A stretch of 64,000 bases of DNA, taken from positions 62,001-126,000 of the forward strand of contig CAVQNU010000033.1 of the NCBI GenBank assembly GCA_963714255.1, in the 5' to 3' direction. Positions within the stretch are counted from its first letter, which is position 1; the number at the start of each line of letters is the position of its first letter. The translations under genes were made by a program, and so were the position numbers. This stretch comes from Rhodovastum sp963714255 (GTDB taxonomy: Bacteria; Pseudomonadota; Alphaproteobacteria; Acetobacterales; Acetobacteraceae). The notes under the pieces were generated by a model. It was not told the origin of the DNA. It ran no database searches and was given only the letters and a program-made list of their open reading frames with translations. Below, in pieces: positions 42,875 to 52,019 of this stretch.

Positions 42875-45800
42875 TTATAAGTCCTCCACCCTCTCCACCC
42901 CCGCGAGTACCTTCAACGCCTGCGCCAACCGCGGCGACACATTGAATCCGCCCGGCAGAATGATCTCCACATCCTGTTCGGCATCGATCCGCGGCACCAG
43001 CACCACGCGGCCGCGCCCGCGGCCTTCGCGTTCCAGCAGCGTGCGGATATGCCCCACCGCTTCGGTTTTCTGCAGCCAGATGCGCATGCCAGCGCCGGCC
43101 TGCGACGCGGCGGCGTCCAGCGGGGCCACGTCCTGCGCGGTGATGCGCAGTGCCTCGCCTTCCAGGCGGATGTCGGCGGTCACGAGAAGCGAGGTCCCGG
43201 CGGTGAGAAGCTCGCGTGAGCGGCCGAGAACTTCGGAAAAACAGGTGATTTCGTAGGAGCCGCCGGCATCGGACAGGCGCACCCAGGCCATGCGGCTGCC
43301 GGTGCGAGTGATCCGCTCCTTGCTGCCGATGACGCTGCCGGCGAGTTTGACCCGTGCGGGGCCGGACTGGGCGCGGGCTTCGAGCTGGTTGCTGGCGACC
43401 ACGCCCAGGCGGCGCAGCGCCGCGCCATAGGCATCGAGCGGGTGGGAGGTAAGGTGAAAGCCGATCGCCTCGGCCTCGGTGCCGAGCCGGTCCATCGGGT
43501 CCCAGTCGGGCAGGTCGGGCAGGTGCAGGCGCTCGGGCTTGCCGGTGCCGCCGAACAGGCCGGTCTGGCCGCTCTCCCGCTCTTCGGCACTGGCCTGGGC
43601 GCGGCGGAGGATGGTTTCCGCGGCGGCGAAGACGCGGGCGCGATTGTTGTCCACACTGTCGAAGGCGCCGGCGCGAACCAGGTTTTCCAACTGCATGCGG
43701 TTGAGGTGTTTGGCGTCGACGCGCGCGGCGAAATCGGCAAGATCGGCGAAATCCCGGCCGCCGCGGGCGGCAACCACGGACTGCATCGCCGCCATGCCGA
43801 CCTTTTTCACCGCTGCCAGCGCATAGCGGATGCACAGCCCGTGTTCGGCATGGTCCTCCAGCACGAAATCCGCGCCGGAGCGGTTGATGTCGGGCGGCAG
43901 CACGCGAATGCCCATGCGCAACGCCTCCTGCCGCAGCGCCGCGAGCTTGTCGGTGTTGTTGACGGCGAGCGACAGGCAGGCGGCGAGGAATGCCTCCGGA
44001 TGGTTCGCCTTCAGCCAGGCGGTCTGGTACGAAAGCAGCGCATAGCCGGCGGCGTGCGAACGGTTGAAGCCGTAATCGGCGAACTTGGCCATGAGGTCGA
44101 AAACCTCTTCGGCCTTGGCGGGCGGAATGCCGCGGGCGGTGGCGCCGGCGACGAAGATTTTCCGCTGGGCTTCCATCTCCGCGCGGATTTTCTTGCCCAT
44201 GGCCCGGCGCAGCAGGTCGGCCGCCCCCAGGCTGTAGCCCGCCATCTTCTGGGCGATCTGCATGACCTGTTCCTGGTAGACCATGATGCCGTAGGTCGGC
44301 GCCAGGATGTCGCGAATGTCTTCGTGCGGCGGCTCCCATTTCTCGCCGTGCTTGCGCTGGCAATAGGCGGGGATGTTGGCCATCGGCCCCGGCCGGTAGA
44401 GCGCGCCGGCGGCGATCAGGTCCTCGAAGCAGTCGGGACGCATTTGCCGCAGCACGTCGCGCATGCCCTGGCTTTCGAACTGGAATACCCCGCCCGCGTC
44501 GCCGTGCTGCAGCATGTCGTAGGTGCGCTTGTCGTCGAGCGGCAGGCGGTCGAGGTCGATGTCGATGCTGCGGGCGCGCAGGAAACCGACCGCGCGTTGC
44601 AGGATGGTCAGGGTGGTCAGCCCGAGAAAATCGAATTTCACCAGGCCGGCCTGCTCGACGTATTTCATCGAGTATTGGGTGACGAGGAAATCCGATTTCG
44701 GATCGCGGTAGATCGGCACGAGTTCGGTCAGGCTGCGGTCGCCGATGACCACGCCGGCGGCATGGGTGCTGGCGTGGCGGTACAGGCCCTCGATCTGCAG
44801 CGCGATTTCCAGCAGGCGGCGCACCGCCTCGTCGTCGGTGCGCATTTGTTGCAGCTTCGGCTCGCCGTCCACCGCCTGTTGCAGGGTTACCGGCTTGGCC
44901 GGGTTGTTGGGGATCAGCTCGGCAACTTTGTTGACCTGGCCGAAGGGAAGCCCGAGCACCCGGCCCACGTCGCGGACCGCCGCGCGGGCTTGCAGTTTTC
45001 CAAAGGTGATGATCTGGGCGACCCGGTCGGCGCCGTATTCGCCGCGGACATAGTCGATGACTTCGTCGCGGCGGTCCTGGCAAAAGTCGATGTCGAAGTC
45101 GGGCATCGACACGCGCTCGGGGTTCAGGAAACGCTCGAACAGCAGGGAAAAGCGGATCGGGTCGAGATCGGTGATGGTCAGCGCCCAGGCCGCGACCGAC
45201 CCGGCGCCGGAGCCGCGGCCGGGGCCGACCGGAATGCCGCGCGCTTTCGCCCATTGGATGAAATCGGCGACGATGAGGAAATAGCCGGGAAACCCCATGC
45301 GGGCGATGACGCCGAGTTCGTAGTCCAGCCGTTCGCGGTAGTGAAGTTGCGTGGCCTGGTCGGCCTGCATGGCGGCGAGCCTTCGGTCCAACCCTTCGGT
45401 GGCCATGGCGCGCAGGGTTTCTTCCTCGCTGCTGCCGGGGCGGACTTTCGGGCAAACCGGCAGCAGGGGCTTGCGGGTTTCCGCCATCACCGCGCAGCGC
45501 CGGGCGATGGCGAGCGTGTTGTCGCACGCCTCGGACAGATCGGCGAACAGCGCGCGCATGGCGTTTGCAGGCTTGAACCAGTGCTCCGGGGTGACGCGGC
45601 GGCGGTCGCGTTCGGACAGCAGGCGGGCCTCGGCGATACAGAGCAGGGCGTCGTGCGCCTCGTGCATTTCTGGTTTGGCGAAGAAACAATCATTGGTGGC
45701 GGCCAATGGGATTTGCGCCGCGTCGGCCAGGGCGATCAGGCCGGGTTCGATGGCTTTCTCCATGGGCAGGCCATGGCGGTGCAGTTCCATCACCGTGCGG

Positions 45801-46295
45801 CCGGGAAAGGCATCGGCAAAGCGGGCGAGCAGGCGTTCGGCTTCGTGCTTCTGTCCGTCCGCGAGCAGGCGGGCGAGCGGGCCCTGGGTGCCGCCGGTGA
45901 GCAGGATGAGGCCGGCGGCGAGGTCGCAGATGCGGGCGAGCGGCAGTTGCGGCTTCAGGCCGGGCTCGGTTTCGAGGAACCCGGCGGAGGAGAGGCGCTG
46001 GAGGTTGGCGAACCCTTCCGGGGACTGGGCGAGTAGTACCACCGGATCGGGGGCGAGGCGCGGATTGTCCTCGCGGGCAATCGCCATCTGGCAGCCGATG
46101 ATGGGCTGCACGCCCTTGCTTGCGCAGGCCTGGGAGAATTCGAGGGCGCCGAACAGATTGCCCGAAATCGGCGACGGCGACCGCGGGCATGGCGGCCTCG
46201 CGCGCCAGGGCGGCGATCTTGTCGGCCTTGATGGCGCCTTCGCTGAGCGAATAGCTGGAATGGACGCGGAGATGGACGAAATCGGCGTGGGGCAT
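42875..46295 (-). pseudogene. dnaE: DNA polymerase III alpha subunit, with one +1 frameshift near the N-terminus
   Basis: Replicative polymerase, about 1140 residues. The start (PHADFVHLRVHSSYSLSEGA, PHP domain) is in one frame up to AMPAVAVADFG; the rest (NLFGALEFSQACASKGVQPI onward) continues in another. Deleting one base from CCC at 46161-46163 (GGG in the coding strand) restores ADFGNLFGALEFSQ. The body is intact: GPGRGSGAGSVAAWALTITD, SMPDFDIDFCQDRRDEVIDY with catalytic Asp residues, FNRSHAAGYALLSYQTAWLK, and the C-terminal OB domain. An essential gene, so an assembly indel is likely. ATG 46295. Confidence 0.9.
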
Positions 46296-46506
46296 GCGGT
46301 GGGTGTACTGCGTGGGACGAGTCGGCGGAAGCCGGGGTTGCGGGCAGGCCCGCATGCCAACACGCCGCCACGGTACCGGTTTGGCGATCCTGGCAATTCG
46401 GCGGCAGGCTTCCTGGTTCCGAGCTTGCCGCCGCCGGCGCCGGTTGCCCCGCCGGCCCCGGAACGCCATTCTCGGGTTCGGCCTCGACAACCGGCAGGAA
46501 CCCGCC

Positions 46507-47370
46507 ATGCGCGAAGACGACCTCAGGGCTTCCGACAATATCGAAGATCGGCGCGGCATGGGCGGGACGACCAAAGGCGGTCTGGGCATCGGCGTGATCG
46601 TCGTGCTGAGCCTGATCGGTTGGGCCACGGGCATCGACCCGCGGGTGCTGATCGGCGGCGCGCAGATGGTGGCCGGCGGCGGCGCCCCTGCCGTTCGCAC
46701 CGCACCGGTGCAAGGCGCGCCCACCGACCAGGTTGGCGGCTTTGTCGCCCGGGTGCTGGGCGAGACCGAGGACGTATGGTCGCAGGAACTCCCTCGCCAG
46801 ACCGGGCGCCGTTACGAAAAGCCGGTGCTGGTGCTGTTCTCCGGGGTCACGCGGTCGGGCTGCGGGGTGGCGCAATCGGCCATGGGGCCGTTCTATTGCC
46901 CGCTTGACCACAAAGTGTACCTGGACACGTCGTTTTTCGACGATATGCGGCGCCGGCTCGGCGGCGGCGGCGACTTTGCCTATGCCTATGTCATCGCCCA
47001 TGAGGTCGGCCACCACGTGCAGAACCTGATCGGGTTGCTGCCGCAGGTCCAGCAGGCCGAGGCGCGGGCGGACAGGCGCGAGGCCAATGCCCTCTCGGTC
47101 CGGACCGAATTGATGGCCGACTGCCTCGCGGGTGTCTGGGCGTATCACATGAACCAGCGGCACCAGAACATTGACGAGGCTGACGTGCGGCAAGCCATCG
47201 CAACGGCATCGGCGATTGGCGATGATCGGCTCGCGCAGCAAGCCGGCAGGGGCGCCGTGGTGCCTGACAGCTTCACCCATGGATCGTCGGAGCAGCGGGT
47301 GCGCTGGCTCACCGTCGGGCTGCGCGGTGGAACGATCGACGCCTGCAACACATTCCAGACCGGGCGATAG
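46507..47370 (+). CDS. YpfJ-family neutral zinc metallopeptidase
   Basis: Membrane-anchored protein of 287 residues: an N-terminal helix (LGIGVIVVLSLIGWATG), then the conserved FVARVLGETEDVWSQ, CGVAQSAMGPFYCPLDHKVY and the metal motif VIAHEVGHHVQNLIG, with the third-ligand region ELMADCLAGVWA. Function of the family is unknown. ATG 46507 follows AGGAAC. Divergent from dnaE across about 210 bases. Confidence 0.9.
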   Translation: MREDDLRASDNIEDRRGMGGTTKGGLGIGVIVVLSLIGWATGIDPRVLIGGAQMVAGGGAPAVRTAPVQGAPTDQVGGFVARVLGETEDVWSQELPRQTGRRYEKPVLVLFSGVTRSGCGVAQSAMGPFYCPLDHKVYLDTSFFDDMRRRLGGGGDFAYAYVIAHEVGHHVQNLIGLLPQVQQAEARADRREANALSVRTELMADCLAGVWAYHMNQRHQNIDEADVRQAIATASAIGDDRLAQQAGRGAVVPDSFTHGSSEQRVRWLTVGLRGGTIDACNTFQTGR

Positions 47371-47384
47371 CGCGAGGCAGCCGG

Positions 47385-47485
47385 CCAAGGCCACGGCTCT
47401 GCCCTGGACCGCGCGACTAAAGTCGTGGGTTCCAAGGGCCTCCCGGCCCTTGGCGGGGTCCAGGGCAGAGCCCGTGGCCTTTCTT
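47385..47485. repeat. Palindromic element with a mirrored base change in both arms
   Basis: Left arm GGCCACGGCTCTGCCCTGG, right arm CCAGGGCAGAGCCCGTGGCC. The usual CCAGGG has become CCACGG on the left and the complementary CCGTGG on the right, so pairing between arms is kept. Lies between the converging metallopeptidase and decarboxylase genes. Confidence 0.82.
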
Positions 47486-47498
47486 GCGCGCGCGTGAG

Positions 47499-48629
47499 TT
47501 AAATATAGTGCTCGGTAAGCGGCGCGAACCCGTTGAACCGCTGGCTGGCATAGGTGGTGACATAGGCGCCGGTGGCCAGCAGTTCCACCCGGTCGCCGCA
47601 GGTCAGCGCCATCGGCAGGCGGTAGTTGCTGCGTTCATACAGGATGTCCGCCCCATCGCAGGTCGGCCCGGCGATCGCCACCGGACCGGCCGGGTTGCCG
47701 TCGTGCGGCGTGGTAATGCGGTAGCGGATGGATTCGCCCTCGGTTTCGGCCAGCCCGCCGAAGCGGCCGATGTCGAGATACACCCAGCGCACCGGGTTGT
47801 CGTTGTCGCGGCGGCTGACCAGCACCACCTCGGCACTGACCACGCCCGCGTCAGCGACGATAAAGCGGCCCGGCTCGATCAGGATGTCGGGCAGGGCGTT
47901 GCCGAAATGCCCGGTCATGGCGCGCATGATGGCGTGGCCGAAATCGTCGATGCAAGGCACTTCGTCGCGGTAGCGCACCGGAAAGCCGCCGCCGAGGTTG
48001 ACCATCCGCAGGTTCACCCCGGCATCGTGCAGGTCGGTGAACAGCATGGCCACCCGGCCGATCGCCGCCTCGTAGCTCGCCGTGCTGGTCTGCTGGCTGC
48101 CGACGTGAAACGACAGGCCGTACGGGTCGAGCCCGAGCGCGCCGGCTTGCAGCATCAGGCCGCGCGCGGCCTCGATCGTGGTGCCGAACTTGCGCGACAG
48201 CGGCCAGTCGGCGCCGGCGTTCTCCACCAGGATGCGGCAATAGACGCGGCTGCCGGGCGCGTGGCGGGCGAGTTTGTCCAGTTCCTCGGCGCAGTCGAAG
48301 GCGAACATCCCAACGCCGGCCGCGTGCGCGCGGCTGATGGCGGCGACTTTCTTGATCGTGTTGCCGAAGCTGATCGCCGAGGGCTGCGCGCCCGCATCGA
48401 GACAGGCCGAGATTTCCTCGAAGCTTGCCGCATCGAAACGGCTGCCCAGGCGCGCCAGGCGCTGCAGCACCGGATGCGCCGGATTGGCTTTCACGGCATA
48501 ATAAATCTGCGCCAGCGGCAAGGCCGCGCGCAGGGCCGCGAAGTTACGCTCCACGCGGTCAACGTCGAGCACCAGACACGGCGTCGCCGGCTGCTGCTCA
48601 GCAAGGAATCGGGCGATTTTCGGAGTCAT
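47499..48629 (-). CDS. PLP-dependent ornithine/lysine-type decarboxylase (fold III)
   Basis: Enzyme of 376 residues of the alanine-racemase-fold decarboxylases. The PLP lysine is in IYYAVKANPAHPVL; the phosphate-binding glycines are in VNLGGGFPVRY; EPGRFIVADAG and CDGADILYE (active-site Cys and Asp) follow. Size and motifs fit ornithine or lysine decarboxylase giving putrescine or cadaverine rather than the larger diaminopimelate enzyme. ATG 48629 has GGGAGG nine bases upstream. An agmatinase-like gene at 58.6 kb could serve the same polyamine pool. Confidence 0.88.
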   Translation of the reverse strand: MTPKIARFLAEQQPATPCLVLDVDRVERNFAALRAALPLAQIYYAVKANPAHPVLQRLARLGSRFDAASFEEISACLDAGAQPSAISFGNTIKKVAAISRAHAAGVGMFAFDCAEELDKLARHAPGSRVYCRILVENAGADWPLSRKFGTTIEAARGLMLQAGALGLDPYGLSFHVGSQQTSTASYEAAIGRVAMLFTDLHDAGVNLRMVNLGGGFPVRYRDEVPCIDDFGHAIMRAMTGHFGNALPDILIEPGRFIVADAGVVSAEVVLVSRRDNDNPVRWVYLDIGRFGGLAETEGESIRYRITTPHDGNPAGPVAIAGPTCDGADILYERSNYRLPMALTCGDRVELLATGAYVTTYASQRFNGFAPLTEHYI

Positions 48630-48996
48630 CGCACCCGGCCTCCCCTCTGATGAAGCGCCCCCCTGTCCAGGCGAGGAGCGTAGATTGCGAAACGGTCGAA
48701 CGAACCAGCGAAAACAGGTCGGGCGCCGATCCGATTGCCCGGACGCGGAACCCGTTGCCAGAACGCTTGACGTCGTTGCGTAACCCGAGGGCCAGAGGCA
48801 CGTGCGTTGCTGCGTGGCGCGGCACATAGGACCCGCACCCCCCCCATGCAAGTGATATTTCAGCTTTGTCTTTGCGGGTATGCTGCGACTGCGAAAGGCG
48901 CGGCCGGTGCGCCGGCGACCCGACTCCCCGATGCGGTTCCAGAATGGTAATGCTGCGGCCCGCGACCCTCGCCCGCCACCCCGCAAAGGGAGAGCC
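48630..48996. other. Divergent intergenic region, no gene seen
   Basis: This 367-base gap between the decarboxylase and yihY starts shows no reading frame with coding character and no palindromic unit. It must hold both promoters. A TTGACG at about 48767 has no convincing partner box. Confidence 0.5.
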
Positions 48997-49854
48997 ATGC
49001 GCACCCCGACAGCGAGTCCCCGGCGCAGCCTCAGGCAGGTTCTGCTACGCACCTGGCTCGGGATCAGCTCCGACCGCATCTCGCTCATCGCCGCCGGCTG
49101 CGCCTTCTGGGCCACGCTGGCCCTGTTCCCGGCGATCTCGATGCTGATCTCGATCTACGGGCTGGTGTTCGATCCCGGCACCGTTGAGCCGCACCTGGAC
49201 GTTTTGCACGATATTCTGCCGCCTGCCGCTTTTTCGCTCATTGCCACGCGGGTGCATACGTTGGTGTCGCAAGGGCGGGGGGCCCTTGGTGTGTCACTGC
49301 TGATCGGCACCACGATCGCGTTCTGGAGTGCCTCCACCGGCACCAAGTCGATGCTGTCGGCCCTCAATCTTGTCTATGGCGAGCGGGAACAGCGCGGGTT
49401 TTTCCGCTTTCAGGCGGTTGGGCTGCTGATGACGCTGGGCACCATCTTCGGGGCCATCCTGGGACTGGTATTGCTGGTGTTCCTGCCGGCGGTGATCGAC
49501 TTCCTGGGGCTGGATGCGCATGCGCGCAGCCTGCTGCGGCTGGGCTCGTTCGGCGTGTTGCTGCTGTTCGTGAGCACGGCGCTGTCGCTGCTCTACCGGT
49601 TCGGCCCGTCGCGCGCGCTCGTGCGCTGGCACTGGATCACCGCGGGATCGCTGGTCGCCACGCTGTTATGGCTGGCCGCCTCGGCGCTGCTGTCGTTCTA
49701 CGTTTCCCATGTGGCCAGCTATGACGCGACCTACGGGCCGCTCGGCGCCGTGGCCGCGATCATGATGTGGTTCTGGGTGTCGGCCTATGCCGTGCTGCTC
49801 GGCGCCGAATTGAACGTCGCGCTCGAGAAGCCGGCCGCCGCCGCCCCGAATTAG
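48997..49854 (+). CDS. YihY/UPF0761-family membrane protein
   Basis: Protein of 285 residues with six hydrophobic segments. SDRISLIAAGCAFWATLALFP and DATYGPLGAVAAIMMWFWVS are the conserved blocks of the family formerly called ribonuclease BN; the actual role is unknown. ATG 48997 follows AAGGGAGAG. Its stop overlaps the end of convergent thiG by three bases. Confidence 0.9.
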   Translation: MRTPTASPRRSLRQVLLRTWLGISSDRISLIAAGCAFWATLALFPAISMLISIYGLVFDPGTVEPHLDVLHDILPPAAFSLIATRVHTLVSQGRGALGVSLLIGTTIAFWSASTGTKSMLSALNLVYGEREQRGFFRFQAVGLLMTLGTIFGAILGLVLLVFLPAVIDFLGLDAHARSLLRLGSFGVLLLFVSTALSLLYRFGPSRALVRWHWITAGSLVATLLWLAASALLSFYVSHVASYDATYGPLGAVAAIMMWFWVSAYAVLLGAELNVALEKPAAAAPN

Positions 49855-50675
49855 CGGATCAGGCCGGTCAGCGGGCTGGACGGGTCCGCCCCCATCCGCC
49901 GCGGCATGCGTCCGGCCAGATACGCAAGCCGGCCCGCCGCCACCGCGTGGCGCATCGCGCGCGCCATCAGCACCGGGTTCTGCGCGTGCGCGATCGCCGA
50001 GTTCAGCAGCACCGCGGTGCAGCCGATCTCCATGGCGATGGCGGCGTCCGAGGCGGTGCCCACGCCGGCATCCACCAGCAGCGGCACGCTTGCCTGCGCG
50101 ATCATGAGCGACAGCATGGCCGGGTTCTGCACCCCGAGCCCGGAGCCGATCGGCGCGCCGAGCGGCATGATCGCCACACAGCCCATTTCCTCCAGCCGGC
50201 GCGCCGCCACCGGGTCGTCGGCGCAGTACACCATCACCTCGAACCCGTCGCGGATCAGCGCCTCGGCGGCCTCGAACGTGGCCGGCATGTCGGGATACAG
50301 GACCGGCGGCGGGCCGAGCACCTCCAGCTTCACCAGGTTCCAGCCGCCGGCATCGCGCGCCAGCCGCAGCGTGCGCACCGCGTCCTTGGCCGTGTGGCAG
50401 CCGGCGGTGTTGGGCAAATAGGTGTATTTCTTCGGGTCCACATGGTCCTGCAGCATCGGCGCCTTGGGGTCGGACAGGTTCACCCGCCGCACCGCGACCG
50501 TGACCATCTCGGCCCCGGACGCCTCGATCGCCGCCGCGGTTTCCTGCAGGTCCTTGTATTTGCCGGTGCCGACCACCAACCGCGAACGAAAGCGCCGCCC
50601 GGCGACGGTCCAGCCATCATCGTCCGGCTGGACGATGGTCCGGCTATCCTCGTCCGCCTGGATACCGCCGCCCAT
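49851..50675 (-). CDS. thiG: Thiazole synthase
   Basis: TIM-barrel enzyme of 274 residues forming the thiazole phosphate of thiamine from dehydroglycine, deoxyxylulose phosphate and ThiS thiocarboxylate. RLVVGTGKYKDLQETAAAI has a conserved Lys; LPNTAGCHTAKDAVRTLRLA, LVKLEVLGPP, MPLGAPIGSGLGV and VDAGVGTASDAAIAMEIG are diagnostic. Residues 4-24 contain a tandem duplication of ten residues unlike the rest. Follows thiS after three bases. Confidence 0.95.
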   Translation of the reverse strand: MGGGIQADEDSRTIVQPDDDGWTVAGRRFRSRLVVGTGKYKDLQETAAAIEASGAEMVTVAVRRVNLSDPKAPMLQDHVDPKKYTYLPNTAGCHTAKDAVRTLRLARDAGGWNLVKLEVLGPPPVLYPDMPATFEAAEALIRDGFEVMVYCADDPVAARRLEEMGCVAIMPLGAPIGSGLGVQNPAMLSLMIAQASVPLLVDAGVGTASDAAIAMEIGCTAVLLNSAIAHAQNPVLMARAMRHAVAAGRLAYLAGRMPRRMGADPSSPLTGLIR

Positions 50676-50678
50676 AGC

Positions 50679-50879
50679 TCAGCCCCCGCCGATGAAGTGC
50701 ACGATTTCCAGGGAGTCGCCGGCTTTCAGCCAGGTCGAGGCATAGACGGAGCGCGGCACGATTTCCTCGTGGCACTCGACCGCGACCTTGCGCGCATCAA
50801 GCCCGATCGCCGCCAGCAGCCCTGCCACCGTCGTCGGCCCGTCGAGCACAAGCGGCTCGCCGTTCACCATCAGCGCCAT
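50679..50879 (-). CDS. thiS: Sulfur carrier protein ThiS
   Basis: Ubiquitin-like sulfur carrier of 66 residues: LMVNGEPLVLDGPTTVAGLL, then VAVECHEEIVPRSVYAST, ending in GG (HFIGGG), the thiocarboxylate-bearing tail, here with one additional Gly. ATG 50879 is preferred: GGGAGAGC lies directly upstream, and the length matches the family; an ATG four codons earlier is possible. Forms thiS-thiG with the next gene. Confidence 0.93.
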   Translation of the reverse strand: MALMVNGEPLVLDGPTTVAGLLAAIGLDARKVAVECHEEIVPRSVYASTWLKAGDSLEIVHFIGGG

Positions 50880-51055
50880 CTGCTCTCCCATGGCGTCAGT
50901 ATGGGCACGGGCGCGGCGGCGAACAAGCAACCCCTGAGCGGTCCGGGCACGCCCAGGCCTGCGCCTGGCCCAACTCTGCCATGTCGCGATCCCGCAATCA
51001 TGCACGCCTCACGGCGCATTGATGCAACGCAGCAACCGTGCTACGGCCCCGGCCC

Positions 51056-51532
51056 ATGTCACCCGCTTCTCTTTCACCGCCTTCATTGCCGCTGGTTGCG
51101 GTGCTGAACGGCCCGAACATGAACATGCTCGGGCTACGCCAGCCACAACTCTATGGCAGCGCCACGCTGGACGACGTGGAGGCACTGTGCGCCGAGACGG
51201 CGGAACAGCTCGGCCTGGCCATCGATTTCCGCCAGACCAACGGCGAGGGCGAATTGATCTCCTGGGTGCAGGAATGCCGCGACCGTGCCGCCGGCATCAT
51301 CATCAACCCGGCCGGTTTCACCACCACCTCGATCGCCCTGATGGACGCGCTGCTGGCGGCCGACCTGCCGGTGATCGAAGTGCACATCACCAACATCCAC
51401 CGGCGCGAGGAGTTCCGGCAACACTCCTACGTGTCCAAGGCCGCGGTCGGGGTCATTTGCGGCCTCGGCATCAACGGCTATGGGCTGGCGCTGACCGCTA
51501 TGGCCGACCTGCTGGAGGCACGCGACGAATGA
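51056..51532 (+). CDS. aroQ: 3-dehydroquinate dehydratase, type II
   Basis: Shikimate-pathway enzyme of 158 residues: VLNGPNMNMLGLRQPQLYG with the catalytic Tyr, FRQTNGEGELISWVQE, INPAGFTTTSIALMDAL and EVHITNIHRREEFRQHSYVS with the catalytic His. Start ATG 51056 is before a short Ser/Pro stretch; no good ribosome site. ATGA overlap with accB, the frequent aroQ-accB-accC order. Confidence 0.94.
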   Translation: MSPASLSPPSLPLVAVLNGPNMNMLGLRQPQLYGSATLDDVEALCAETAEQLGLAIDFRQTNGEGELISWVQECRDRAAGIIINPAGFTTTSIALMDALLAADLPVIEVHITNIHRREEFRQHSYVSKAAVGVICGLGINGYGLALTAMADLLEARDE

Positions 51533-52002
51533 CCGCAGAGCGGTTTGATCCCGAAACGGTCCGGCAGCTTGCGCTGATCCTGACCGAAACCGGGCTGACG
51601 GAAATCGAGGTCGAGGGCAAGGACAGCCGCGTCCGCGTGGTGCGCGCCCACCCGCCGGCTGCGCACGCGCCGGTTCACGCCGCGGTGCACCATGTGGCGC
51701 CGCCGGTGCATCTGGCCGCCGCCCCGCCGGCCGCCGTTCCGGCCGCCCCGGCGGACGATGCCCACCACCCCGGCGCGGTGCTCAGCCCGATGGTCGGCGT
51801 GGCCTATCTGTCGCCCGAGCCCGGCGCGGCGCCGTTCGTCGCCATCGGCCAGGCGATCACCGCCGGGCAGACCGTGATGCTCATCGAGGCGATGAAGACC
51901 TTCAACCAGATCAAGGCACCCAAAGCCGGCACGGTGACCCGCGTCCTGGTGCCTTCGGGGGCGCCGGTCGAGTACGGCCAGCCTCTGTTGATCATCGAAT
52001 AG
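51529..52002 (+). CDS. accB: Biotin carboxyl carrier protein of acetyl-CoA carboxylase
   Basis: Protein of 157 residues: an N-terminal helix region (FDPETVRQLALILTETGLTE), a His/Ala/Pro linker (about 40-80) and a biotinyl domain with Lys123 in MLIEAMKTFNQIKAP as the biotin site (the common form is AMKM). Start ATG 51529 overlaps the aroQ stop. Works with AccC directly downstream. Confidence 0.95.
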   Translation: MTAERFDPETVRQLALILTETGLTEIEVEGKDSRVRVVRAHPPAAHAPVHAAVHHVAPPVHLAAAPPAAVPAAPADDAHHPGAVLSPMVGVAYLSPEPGAAPFVAIGQAITAGQTVMLIEAMKTFNQIKAPKAGTVTRVLVPSGAPVEYGQPLLIIE

Positions 52003-52019
52003 CCGCCGGGAGCCGGGCG

